A stretch of 64,000 nucleotides of DNA, taken from NCBI RefSeq assembly GCF_002917885.1, contig NZ_PQNY01000005.1, forward strand, positions 113,555-177,554, in the 5' to 3' direction. A program made the translations under genes and the position numbers. This document shows positions 17,710 to 26,529 of the stretch, piece after piece. Source of the DNA: Flavobacterium croceum DSM 17960. Lineage in GTDB: Bacteria; Bacteroidota; Bacteroidia; Flavobacteriales; Flavobacteriaceae. Below the pieces are notes generated by a model. The model had not been told where the DNA came from. It was given only the letters and a program-made list of their open reading frames with translations, and did not search any database. Within the stretch, counting starts at the first letter, position 1. Each line of letters begins with the position of its first letter.

Positions 17710-19647
17710 ATGCTAGAAAAAATTAAAAATTTATTTAAAAAGGAACACGACCCTTTATCCTCTGATGAAAAACTTCAACTAATTGAAAAATCATCAAAGT
17801 TAGTAGGACCGGGTGTTTTTTACTCAACACTGATCGTAATTGCGTCTTTTCTACCAGTTTTTTTACTCACAGGTATGGAAGGAAAATTATTTAGTCCCTT
17901 GGCTTGGACAAAATCATTCATTCTAATCGTTGATGCTTTTTTAGCCATTACACTCACACCGGTGCTTATAAGCTTTTTATTAAAAGGTAAACTTCGTCCT
18001 GAGAATAAAAACCCAATCAACAGAAAACTGGAAAGTATATATACTCCAATTTTAGTTTTTTGTTTGAAATGGAGGAAAACGGTTTTAGGAATTAATATAG
18101 TCGCTTTACTAATTGGTTTAGTGATGTTTACTCGCTTAGGTTCCGAGTTTATGCCACCGTTGGATGAAGGCTCTGTACTTTTCATGCCGGTTACTTTGCC
18201 CGATGTTTCAAACTCGGAAGTAAAAAGAATATTGCAGGTTCAAGACAAACTAATAAAATCAATTCCCGAAGTAGACCATGTGTTAGGAAAAGCCGGTAGA
18301 GCAAATACAGCTACAGATAACAGCCCTATCAGCATGATTGAAACCATCATTTTATTAAAACCTCAAAGTGAATGGAGAGAAGGAAAAACAAAGAATGATA
18401 TTATAACCGAAATAAACAATAAACTTCAAATTCCTGGAGTAACCAACGGCTTTACACAACCTATCATTAACAGAATAAACATGCTTTCTACCGGTATCCG
18501 AACCGATGTTGGGATTAAGGTTTACGGAGAAAGTTTAGATACTATTAATGCACTATCTCAAAAAATCAAAAAAGCACTCGAAGGTACTTCGGGTGTAAAA
18601 GATTTATATGCAGAGCCAATTACCGGCGGAAGATACATCGATATTGAAGCCAAAAGGGAAATGTTGGGACGATACGGCCTTTCAATTGACGATATTAATG
18701 CAGTTGTTGAAGCAGCTATCGGAGGAATGAAACTGACAACTACAATTGAAGGACGACAACGCTTCTCTGTAAATGCAAGATATGCACAAGAATATAGAAA
18801 CAGTATTGATGCACTGAAAAAATTGCAAGTCCAAACGATGCAATATGGACCAATTCCTTTAGAAACCGTTGCAGAGGTAAAAATAAGCGATGGGCCGCCT
18901 ATGATAAATAGTGAAAACGCCATGCTTAGGGGCAGCGTTCTGTTTAATGTACGTGATCGAGATTTAGGTAGTACTGTGAAAGAAGCTCAGAAAAAATTAA
19001 ATTCAATGATGTCTAAAATGCCAAAAGGGTATTACATCGAGTGGAGTGGCCAGTGGGAAAATCAGTTGAGAGCCAATAAAACGCTAAGCATCATACTACC
19101 AATTGTGGTGATAATTATCTTCCTTATTTTATATTTTACTTACCACTCCATGAAAGAATCTCTAATTACTATGATAACAGTACCTTTTGCTTTAATTGGT
19201 GGTGTTTTTATGGTCTACTTTTATGGAATTAATTTATCTGTTGCAGTTGCAGTTGGTTTTATTGCCCTCTTCGGAATGGCCATTGAAACAGCAATGTTGA
19301 TGACTATTTACTTGAATGAATCGATGAACAAAATGGTCGAAAAATATGGGAACAGTTCACAAACCATTACTGAAGACATCTTGAAACAATATATCGTCGA
19401 TGGTTCAGCCAAAAGATTGAGACCAAAATTAATGACGGTTTCGGTTTCTTTGTTTGGTCTTATCCCAATACTTTGGGCAACGGGGACTGGTGCCGATGTG
19501 ATGCTACCTATCACAGTTCCGCTTATTGGTGGGACAATTACTTCTACAATTTATGTATTATTAGTAACTCCTATTGTTTTTGAAATGGTGAAACTTCACG
19601 AATTAAAAACTAAAGGCAAAATAGAACTTATAGATGTTAAAGAATAA
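17710..19647 (+). CDS. cusA: CusA-type RND permease, C-terminal part (TM5-TM12)
   Basis: This is a 645-residue continuation of the gene at 16420, in the same reading frame. It begins in the TM4-TM5 linker and contains TM5-TM12 and the second periplasmic loop. The segment LSTGIRTDVGIKVYG closely follows CusA (LSTGIKSPIGIKV), as do LGKAGRANTATDNSP and the TM10-TM12 region. It has no signal peptide of its own, but its first helix could insert as an internal TM. Its end overlaps the start of the TolC-like gene by 14 bases, so the operon design is intact downstream. Whether the two halves assemble cannot be read from sequence. Confidence 0.88.
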   Translation: MLEKIKNLFKKEHDPLSSDEKLQLIEKSSKLVGPGVFYSTLIVIASFLPVFLLTGMEGKLFSPLAWTKSFILIVDAFLAITLTPVLISFLLKGKLRPENKNPINRKLESIYTPILVFCLKWRKTVLGINIVALLIGLVMFTRLGSEFMPPLDEGSVLFMPVTLPDVSNSEVKRILQVQDKLIKSIPEVDHVLGKAGRANTATDNSPISMIETIILLKPQSEWREGKTKNDIITEINNKLQIPGVTNGFTQPIINRINMLSTGIRTDVGIKVYGESLDTINALSQKIKKALEGTSGVKDLYAEPITGGRYIDIEAKREMLGRYGLSIDDINAVVEAAIGGMKLTTTIEGRQRFSVNARYAQEYRNSIDALKKLQVQTMQYGPIPLETVAEVKISDGPPMINSENAMLRGSVLFNVRDRDLGSTVKEAQKKLNSMMSKMPKGYYIEWSGQWENQLRANKTLSIILPIVVIIIFLILYFTYHSMKESLITMITVPFALIGGVFMVYFYGINLSVAVAVGFIALFGMAIETAMLMTIYLNESMNKMVEKYGNSSQTITEDILKQYIVDGSAKRLRPKLMTVSVSLFGLIPILWATGTGADVMLPITVPLIGGTITSTIYVLLVTPIVFEMVKLHELKTKGKIELIDVKE

Positions 19648-20887
19648 ATATTATATCGTTATAAGCTTTTTGATTTTAAGCTTTACAATTGCTAATGCAC
19701 AGATTGTTTCACTGGATAATATCTTGAGCACAATCAAAACCGATAATCCGCAGCTAAAAATGTATGATGCCGATATCCAAAGTATGGATGCTGCTGCAAA
19801 AGGGGCTAAAAGCTGGATGGCACCTCAAGTAGAAACCGGTTTTTTTATGACGCCCTACAATACCAAAATGTGGAAAGCAGATGATATGAGTCCTGGCATG
19901 GGCAGTTATATGATTGGAGTCTCACAAATGATTCCCAATGCCAAAAAGCAAAATGCAGAATACAAGTACATGAGCGCCATGTCGTCTGTTGAAAAAGAAA
20001 ACAAAAATTACACTCTAAATCAGCTTTATGCCATAGCCAAGACAAATTATTATCAATGGCTTGTACTAAATAAAAAAGTCAAAGTAGCCAATGATAATTT
20101 ACTACTCTTAAACTACATGATAAAAAGCATGGAAATAAGGTATCAATACAATATGGATAAACTCCCAACATATTATAAAGCAAAATCGCAATACAATGAG
20201 TTGGAAAGTATGATTATAATGCTTCAAAATGATATTTCACAAAAAAGAATAATGCTCAACACGCTAATGTCAAGAGATAAAAATACAATGTTTGAAATTG
20301 AAGAAGCATTCGAACTAAAAGAATTCAATTCACAACTATCAGATACCACTTTAATTTCAAAAAACCGAAGCGATATCAATGCCATCAAAAGAACTATGGA
20401 AATAAACCAACTTAGGATTGACGCAGAAAAATCAAAATTTCTACCAGAGTTTGGAGTCAAATACGACCACATGTTTGCTTTTGGACAGCAACCACAACAA
20501 TTTTCACTGATGGGTATGATAACTATTCCTATGCCTTGGTCAACTAAAATGAACAAAGCCAACATCAGTAGTTTTCAAATTAAAAACGAAAGTCTCAATT
20601 GGCAAAAACAAATGATTTTAAATGAAACGGTTGGGATGATTTCGGGCATGAATACAGAACTTTCAAACCTCAAAAAACAATACACTATCTCCGAAAAAAG
20701 CATTATCCCTTCATTGCGCAAAAATTATGACACAGCGGTATTAGCTTGGCAAAACAACACCGGCGATTTATTTGTTGTCCTAGATGCTTGGGAAGCTTTG
20801 AACATGGCCCAAATGGATGCATTCGACAAATTGCAATCCATACTCAACACTCAGGTAGAAATCGAAAAACAACTCGAAATTAAGTAA
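19634..20887 (+). CDS. cusC: TolC/CusC-family outer-membrane efflux protein
   Basis: This is a 417-residue outer-membrane factor with a signal peptide (cleavage near ANAQ) and two OEP repeats of long helices (about residues 30-210 and 225-415). The Met-rich segment near residues 70-100 (MTPYNTKMWKADDMSPGMGSYMIG) and FGVKYDHMFAFG are typical of copper-linked Bacteroidota OMFs. It forms the trimeric exit duct for the CusA-type permease, with which it overlaps by 14 bases, and it is two bases from the first adaptor. Confidence 0.9.
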   Translation: MLKNKYYIVISFLILSFTIANAQIVSLDNILSTIKTDNPQLKMYDADIQSMDAAAKGAKSWMAPQVETGFFMTPYNTKMWKADDMSPGMGSYMIGVSQMIPNAKKQNAEYKYMSAMSSVEKENKNYTLNQLYAIAKTNYYQWLVLNKKVKVANDNLLLLNYMIKSMEIRYQYNMDKLPTYYKAKSQYNELESMIIMLQNDISQKRIMLNTLMSRDKNTMFEIEEAFELKEFNSQLSDTTLISKNRSDINAIKRTMEINQLRIDAEKSKFLPEFGVKYDHMFAFGQQPQQFSLMGMITIPMPWSTKMNKANISSFQIKNESLNWQKQMILNETVGMISGMNTELSNLKKQYTISEKSIIPSLRKNYDTAVLAWQNNTGDLFVVLDAWEALNMAQMDAFDKLQSILNTQVEIEKQLEIK

Positions 20888-20889
20888 CT

Positions 20890-22137
20890 ATGAATAAGTA
20901 TATAAAATATGGTTTGATTCTAGGTGCAATAGCAATAATCGGTTCTGCTATTTATTTCTATGTCATAAAACCAGAAGTACATGACGCAAGCTCTCATCAA
21001 AACGTTGTCTATACCTGTTCAATGCATCCGCAAATTATTAGAGACAAACCGGGAAACTGTCCTATCTGCGGAATGACTTTAGTAAAAAAAGTTACCGACA
21101 ATCATTCTAATGAAGACCATAATATTGATAATGTCATCAAGCCAACGGATAACTTTGTAGTGGGCAAGTTTCAAACCACTACCGCAGTAGATTCAACCAT
21201 AAGCGGTGAAATCAATCTTCCGGGTATTATCGCTTATGACCCAAATTCAGCCATAAATATTGCAGCAAAAATAAGTGGACGAATAGAAAAAATATACGTG
21301 AATTTTAAATACCAGCGCATTAGCAAAGGACAAAAACTATTTGATTTATACAGTCCAGAACTTTTAACAGAGCAAGAAAACTTCATTTATTTACTTTCAA
21401 ATGATAGTGATAACCGTCCAATTATTGAGGCATCAAAACAAAAACTATTGCTTTATGGTATGACTCAAAATCAAATAAACGCTTTAGCTAATTCCAAAAA
21501 GGCCAATCCTAAATTAGCCATTTTCAGTCCTTCAAATGGAATTGTCATGGGAACAGAAACAATGGATGCATCATCAAATTCAGGGATGCAAAGTATAAAC
21601 AGCAGTACTGAAAAGCTTGACTTAAAAGAAGGAAGCTATGTCAAAAAAGGAGAGGTTGTTTTTAAATTAGTAAATACCGATAAAGTTTGGGGAATATTCA
21701 ATATTGCACAAGAAAGCAGTAGTCTTATTAAGGTTAATCAAGCCATTAAAATAACTTCTGAACTCAATGAGGAGAACTCAATAGAGGCCAAAATCAATTT
21801 TATTGAAATACAATTTAATGCCGCCGACAAAACCAATAGAATAAGAGTTTATTTAAACAATAACACACTCAAATTGCCAATAGGATTGAGATTGCAAGGT
21901 GTTATAAAAACACGGTCAATAAACAGTGTTTGGGTTCAAAAAGACGCATTAGTAAGTACCGGTAATAAAAAAATCGCTTTTATCAAATCTCAAAATGGTT
22001 TTAAAGCAATACCGGTAAAAACAGGATTTGAAATGAACGGATACATTCAAATCATTGATGGTATTTCAGTCAAAGACACTATTGCAAAAAATGCCCAATA
22101 TTTAATCGATAGCGAAAGCTTTATTAAAACAGAGTAA
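20890..22137 (+). CDS. cusB: RND periplasmic adaptor with HMBD domain (CusB-like), first copy
   Basis: This is a 415-residue protein anchored by one N-terminal membrane helix (about residues 5-25). The HMBD zinc-ribbon-like segment CSMHPQI...CPICGMTL (about 43-66) is typical of copper adaptors. Biotinyl-lipoyl and helical-hairpin domains (about 110-270) are followed by beta-barrel and membrane-proximal domains. It links the permease to the outer-membrane channel. A second, different adaptor follows after two bases. Two adaptors may make alternating trimer-of-dimers contacts, or one may serve the fused pump at 1006; both are inference. Confidence 0.9.
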   Translation: MNKYIKYGLILGAIAIIGSAIYFYVIKPEVHDASSHQNVVYTCSMHPQIIRDKPGNCPICGMTLVKKVTDNHSNEDHNIDNVIKPTDNFVVGKFQTTTAVDSTISGEINLPGIIAYDPNSAINIAAKISGRIEKIYVNFKYQRISKGQKLFDLYSPELLTEQENFIYLLSNDSDNRPIIEASKQKLLLYGMTQNQINALANSKKANPKLAIFSPSNGIVMGTETMDASSNSGMQSINSSTEKLDLKEGSYVKKGEVVFKLVNTDKVWGIFNIAQESSSLIKVNQAIKITSELNEENSIEAKINFIEIQFNAADKTNRIRVYLNNNTLKLPIGLRLQGVIKTRSINSVWVQKDALVSTGNKKIAFIKSQNGFKAIPVKTGFEMNGYIQIIDGISVKDTIAKNAQYLIDSESFIKTE

Positions 22138-22139
22138 GT

Positions 22140-23384
22140 ATGAAAAAATTAAATCTAATACGCATCTTTTTATTGCTTATCATGGTACTTACAGCTTGTA
22201 ATTCACCTAAAAAAGAAGACCATTCTCAGCATGGTAAAAAAGAAGAAGACCACTCACAACATGATAAGAAAGAAACAACTTTTTATACCTGTTCTATGGA
22301 TCCTCAAGTAAAAGAAGACAAACCCGGGAAGTGTCCTATTTGCCACATGGAGTTAACACCCATAAAACAGGATGATAATGAGGTTAATCAAATAAGTTTG
22401 AGCAAGCAACAAATTCAACTAGGTAATATCACAACTCAGGTTATCGAACAAACCCAAAATAATGTAGAACAAAAGTACACTGGTGTTTTAACTTTCAATC
22501 AAGAAGAGTCAAAAACCATTTCATCAAAAGCAATGGGCAGAATTGAAAAATTGTATTTCAAATCAACTGGTGATTACCTATCCAAGAATCAACCAGTATT
22601 TCAATTGTATAGTGAAGATATTGCAATAGCAAAACAAGACTATTATACGGCTTTTAAGCAACTGGAAATGCCCGGCGATTTTGGGAAAAACGCAAAAAAC
22701 ATTATCAATGCGGCCAAACAAAAGCTTCTCTTTTATGGTTTGTCCAATACTCAAATTGAGAATATAAAAAGTAACAAAGATGTTTCGCCTTATACTACAT
22801 TTTACAGTACTATAAGTGGAACAATTTCTGAAATAAGTGCGGTTGAAGGAAGCTATGTCATGGAAGGTTCTCCAATAATTAAAGTGACTGATTTAAGTAA
22901 ACTCTGGCTTGAAACACAGGTTAATATCAACTACTTCAAAAGTCTACAAATGGGTCAAATTGCCACGATAACATTTGCCGATTTTCCTAATAAATCAACA
23001 AGGGCAAAAGTCTCATTTATCAATCCCGAAATAAACCCGGAAACCCGTTTATTGTTGATTCGATTTGAAGTTCCAAATCAAAATCTAATATTAAAACCAG
23101 GGATGCAGGCAATTGCAAAATTGATTATTTACGGAAGGAAAGGATTATATATTCCCACCGATGCGGTAATTAGGGAAGAAAACGCATCCTACATCTGGGT
23201 AGAAAAAAATCCAGGAGTTTATGAAAATCTAATGGTAGAAACAGGAATCGAAACCAATGGACTCATAGAAATAAAAACAAAAATTGACAATGGTCAAAAA
23301 GTAGTGATAACGGGTGCCTATGCCATCAATAGCGAATATAAATTCCGTAAAGGCAGCGACCCGATGGAAGGAATGAAAATGTAA
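22140..23384 (+). CDS. cusB: RND periplasmic adaptor lipoprotein with HMBD domain (CusB-like), second copy
   Basis: This is a 414-residue lipoprotein (lipobox LTAC, Cys about 20). A duplicated His-rich segment (EDHSQHGKK then EDHSQHDKK, about residues 27-43) precedes the HMBD motif CSMDPQV...CPICHMEL, where the usual Gly-Met is His-Met. Adaptor domains follow. It is the last gene of the haem/CusA/CusC/CusB run and ends MEGMKM, a Met-rich tail. It differs from the neighbouring adaptor in anchoring (lipid rather than TM helix) and in the His repeat, so the two are not a recent tandem duplication. Confidence 0.9.
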   Translation: MKKLNLIRIFLLLIMVLTACNSPKKEDHSQHGKKEEDHSQHDKKETTFYTCSMDPQVKEDKPGKCPICHMELTPIKQDDNEVNQISLSKQQIQLGNITTQVIEQTQNNVEQKYTGVLTFNQEESKTISSKAMGRIEKLYFKSTGDYLSKNQPVFQLYSEDIAIAKQDYYTAFKQLEMPGDFGKNAKNIINAAKQKLLFYGLSNTQIENIKSNKDVSPYTTFYSTISGTISEISAVEGSYVMEGSPIIKVTDLSKLWLETQVNINYFKSLQMGQIATITFADFPNKSTRAKVSFINPEINPETRLLLIRFEVPNQNLILKPGMQAIAKLIIYGRKGLYIPTDAVIREENASYIWVEKNPGVYENLMVETGIETNGLIEIKTKIDNGQKVVITGAYAINSEYKFRKGSDPMEGMKM

Positions 23385-23520
23385 CAACAAGAAATGCAGA
23401 CGGGATTTATTTTAAAAAACTAATTTTTTAATTATTAATGATTGAAAATTTTCAAAATAGATTCTGGTCGTTTTAAAATAAATTAAAAGCAAAATTTATG
23501 ATAATTCTAAAAAAAAAGTT

Positions 23521-24093
23521 ATGAAAGTAAAAACTATTATTTCGATATGCCTTATGGTGTTAATCACATTATCGGGTTTCTCACAAACAGATAGCAGCGG
23601 AGTTTATTTTACTGCTAAGGATTTTTTAGCACACAAATTAAGTTTTTCTATTTATTGTAAAACACAAAAGCATAAGATAAAATCCGATATGATTTTTCAC
23701 CCCAAGAAGATTACAATTAAACATAAAGATTCTACTTATACTTATCCAAAAGACAAAATATACGCAATTAAATATTGCGATGGGAAAATTATAAGGATTT
23801 ACAGGGGTTCGAAATACCCTATAATGAACCCCTATGAAAAGATATTAATTTATAAAGTAGTTTCAATTGCTAGTGGTAAGGGTAATGTTGCTGTAACAAA
23901 ATTTTATTTTAGTAAAGATGCTGAAAGTAGAATAGAAAAGCTCACTATTGATAATGTCAAAGCTGCTTTTTTTGATAACCATAAATTTCACGATTTGATT
24001 GATATGGAATTTCATAGTGATGATGAATTGTCGAGCTACGACAATTTTCATAAAATAATGAAAATTAATCGCGTTCTTTTAAACTCACTTTAA
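23521..24093 (+). CDS. Hypothetical secreted protein
   Basis: This is a 190-residue protein with a signal peptide (cleavage near GFSQ). The mature part is beta-rich with many Lys and Tyr residues, including HPKKITIKHKDSTYTYPKDK. It has no Cys cluster and no motif I recognise. It is separated from the adaptor by 136 bases of AT-rich DNA in which I see no clear promoter box. It may be a small periplasmic or surface protein carried with the island. Confidence 0.55.
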   Translation: MKVKTIISICLMVLITLSGFSQTDSSGVYFTAKDFLAHKLSFSIYCKTQKHKIKSDMIFHPKKITIKHKDSTYTYPKDKIYAIKYCDGKIIRIYRGSKYPIMNPYEKILIYKVVSIASGKGNVAVTKFYFSKDAESRIEKLTIDNVKAAFFDNHKFHDLIDMEFHSDDELSSYDNFHKIMKINRVLLNSL

Positions 24094-24243
24094 ACTGAAT
24101 ACTTCAATTTTTAAGAATTTCAAATGCTTTTGTAGGAATTTATTATATGAAATGATTTCAGCTTTAGTAATGTATTTAGTTTCAATAATTGTAGATGTTC
24201 TACGATTTTGAAAATTAAAGTATTAAAAATAAATAATAATAAC

Positions 24244-25488
24244 ATGAGTAGTGTAACACAAATAATACAGCAATATAAAAACGATACAGAAAGCGTTTAT
24301 AACACTTGGTTTGTTGACAACGACCAGCGGTTAAAAGCATTCAGGACTATCCGTCGCGGAATTATTCAGGTTGTTGAAGACATAAAAAACAAATCATTTC
24401 CAAACGATTTTAAAAATAGCAGCTTAGAATTTGTGCTGAACTGCATTGCCGAGCAAAAACAAGTATTTGTTGGTGTTTCACATCCTTTTTATTGGAAACC
24501 AAAACTCCGAATTCCTGACATTTATGAAAATCAAGCCAATAAAATTGCTTTTGGTCAATTCTTGGAAAATTGCGTTAATGCAAAAAACGAAGAACAAGTG
24601 CTTAAAGAGATTGTTAAACTGGACGAATTACACATCAAGGGGTTAGGTCCTGCCGTTGCCAGTATTTTGTATTTCTTGCATCCAACATGGTTTCCTCCTT
24701 TCAACACGGCAATTGTAAACGGTTTTAATTTTTTGTTCAAGGATAAAAAGAAACTCGGCAGCTGGAGTGAATACTTAAAAATTAGAGAGACATTAATGGA
24801 AACCAATAACAAATTCAAATCGGAACTATCTAATGATTTAGGTGCAATCGCAGGATTGTGTTTTGAAATTGGCACGCAAAAAATGATGATAGGAAATGAT
24901 GATTATTTGAGCGAAGAGGAACGTCATAAATTCGAGAAAAACATAGTAAAACGACAAAAAGAAATTATAGAAGAAAAAAAGGAAGATAATCTGCATAGTG
25001 AAATGCAATACCATTTATTGAAAATTGGAGCATCATTAGGTTTCGATGTTACTCCTGCCAGTAATGATAAAAGCAAAGCTTTCAATGGACAAAATTTTTC
25101 TTTTATCGCTATAAATAAATTCCCCGAATTACCTTGTGATAAAGACACGCAAAACACCATCAAACTAATAGATGTATTATGGTTTGAGAAAGGAACAAAT
25201 AATATTATTGGGGCATTTGAAGTAGAGAAAAGCACGAGTATTTACTCTGGTATTTTACGCCTTTCCGACCTTTATTTTAGCATATCTGATGGTGATGAGG
25301 TGTTCTATATCATCATTCCTGATAGTCGTGAAAAAGATGTTATTCAACAGCTCAACCGACCGGCTATAAAAAATTCGAAAATGAATATTAAATACATTCT
25401 GTTTTCAGAATTAAGAGCCAACTGTGATGCGATTTGCAAATTTGGCACAGACCATTCTATTATGGATAAAATCGCAAAATCAGTTTAA
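24244..25488 (+). CDS. Putative PD-(D/E)XK nuclease with N-terminal helical domain
   Basis: This is a 414-residue protein without signal peptide. The N-terminal part (about residues 1-215) is helical and contains a helix-hairpin-helix-like block, HIKGLGPAVASILYFLHP, followed by PPFNTAIVNGF. The C-terminal domain has the restriction-endonuclease pattern: IDVLWF (D310), then AFEVEKSTSIYSG (E326, E328, K329). Uncharacterised restriction-like enzymes carry a similar FEVE-x-TTSIYSG block. I chose ATG 24244 over an in-frame TTG at 24208. It is out of place among metal genes and may be a defence or mobility nuclease. The catalytic assignment is inferred from motif spacing. Confidence 0.6.
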   Translation: MSSVTQIIQQYKNDTESVYNTWFVDNDQRLKAFRTIRRGIIQVVEDIKNKSFPNDFKNSSLEFVLNCIAEQKQVFVGVSHPFYWKPKLRIPDIYENQANKIAFGQFLENCVNAKNEEQVLKEIVKLDELHIKGLGPAVASILYFLHPTWFPPFNTAIVNGFNFLFKDKKKLGSWSEYLKIRETLMETNNKFKSELSNDLGAIAGLCFEIGTQKMMIGNDDYLSEEERHKFEKNIVKRQKEIIEEKKEDNLHSEMQYHLLKIGASLGFDVTPASNDKSKAFNGQNFSFIAINKFPELPCDKDTQNTIKLIDVLWFEKGTNNIIGAFEVEKSTSIYSGILRLSDLYFSISDGDEVFYIIIPDSREKDVIQQLNRPAIKNSKMNIKYILFSELRANCDAICKFGTDHSIMDKIAKSV

Positions 25489-25504
25489 TAAAAATAAAAA
25501 GATA

Positions 25505-25888
25505 ATGAAAAAGTTAATAATTGTAATAGTGTTTCTCCTTACGACCTTAAAAGGATTTACTCAAAACAATGGTGATGATTTGATTGGTTATTGGCAAACA
25601 GTTGATCAAAAATTTTTAATCAAAGTTTTTAGAGAAAATAACAAATACGTAGCTACTATATATTCTGTGGATGGTAAAATACTAGAGAAACAAAAAAATA
25701 ATATTTGGGATTTAAAATTCAATACAGATAAAAAAGTATGGGATAATGGAAAACTACAATTACCAGATATGAATCACAGCGTTGATTGTGAAATAAAAAT
25801 GAAAAGTAAAGACGAAGCAATAATTTTAGGATATCACGGCATAAAGTTATTAGGTAAAGAAAGAAAAATGAAACGCCTTAAAAATTAA
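25505..25888 (+). CDS. Small secreted DUF2147-like protein
   Basis: This is a 127-residue protein with a signal peptide ending GFTQ. A single beta-rich domain opens with DDLIGYWQTVDQKFLIKVF, the pattern of DUF2147 (lipocalin-like) proteins. The start is the ATG at 25505; the upstream in-frame extension would overlap the previous gene in another frame and would bury the signal peptide. It stops two bases before the AraC-type regulator gene. Function is unknown. Confidence 0.7.
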   Translation: MKKLIIVIVFLLTTLKGFTQNNGDDLIGYWQTVDQKFLIKVFRENNKYVATIYSVDGKILEKQKNNIWDLKFNTDKKVWDNGKLQLPDMNHSVDCEIKMKSKDEAIILGYHGIKLLGKERKMKRLKN

Positions 25889-25890
25889 TC

Positions 25891-26451
25891 ATGAAATTAT
25901 ATGTAAAAAATATGGTATGCAGTCGTTGTAAGATGGTAGTAAAAGCTGTATTTGAAGGTATGGGAATCATTCCCATTTCAGTTGAGTTAGGTGAAGTTGA
26001 ATTAAAAAATGACATACTGGAAAATCAAAAAAAAGAACTGCTAAAAAACCTTCGCGTAGTTGGTTTCGATTTAATAGATGACAAGAAAAGTAAAACTATC
26101 GATAAGATTAAAACATTGATTATTGATTTGGTCCAAAATAAAAATAATGATCTGAAAACTAACCTTTCAGAATTTCTATTCCAAGAGCTACACCAAGACT
26201 ATAATACCTTGAGCAACCTCTTTTCTGAGGTTGAAAACACAACAATTGAAAAATATTTCATCAATCAAAAAATTGAGAAAGTAAAAGAGTTGATTATTTA
26301 CGATGAATTGTCCCTGAGTCAAATAGCTTACTCTTTAAACTACAGTAGCGTTTCACATTTAAGCAACCAATTCAAAAAAGTAACTGGCTTTTCGCCAACG
26401 CACTTTAAGAATATAAAAACTATTAAAAGAAAGCAAATAGATGATTTATAA
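25891..26451 (+). CDS. AraC-type regulator with an HMA-like metal-sensor domain
   Basis: This is a 186-residue protein. Residues 1-66 look like an HMA fold with MVCSRCKMVV (CxxC at about 10-13) in place of the usual ligand-binding arm of AraC proteins. Residues about 100-186 form the AraC double helix-turn-helix: LSLSQIAYSLNYSSVSHLSNQFKK then TGFSPTHFK. It should bind metal, probably Cu(I), through the CxxC and control the copper ATPase gene 78 bases downstream. That gap holds two TGCAAAT repeats exactly 21 bp apart, as expected of AraC-family operators. Sensing and target are inferred; both domains are clear in sequence. Confidence 0.82.
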   Translation: MKLYVKNMVCSRCKMVVKAVFEGMGIIPISVELGEVELKNDILENQKKELLKNLRVVGFDLIDDKKSKTIDKIKTLIIDLVQNKNNDLKTNLSEFLFQELHQDYNTLSNLFSEVENTTIEKYFINQKIEKVKELIIYDELSLSQIAYSLNYSSVSHLSNQFKKVTGFSPTHFKNIKTIKRKQIDDL

Positions 26452-26455
26452 ATCT

Positions 26456-26483
26456 TGCAAATCAAACCCAAAATTGTGCAAAT
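26456..26483 (+). promoter_or_regulatory. Candidate AraC-family operator: TGCAAAT direct repeat, 21-bp period
   Basis: TGCAAAT occurs at 26456-26462 and again at 26477-26483. The 21-bp step places both on the same helix face, the usual arrangement for AraC/XylS proteins. It lies between the regulator stop codon (26451) and copA (26530). Confidence 0.55.
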
Positions 26484-26529
26484 GCATAAAACAGTTATGA
26501 TAGAAATTTGTATTAAAATAATATAAAAG

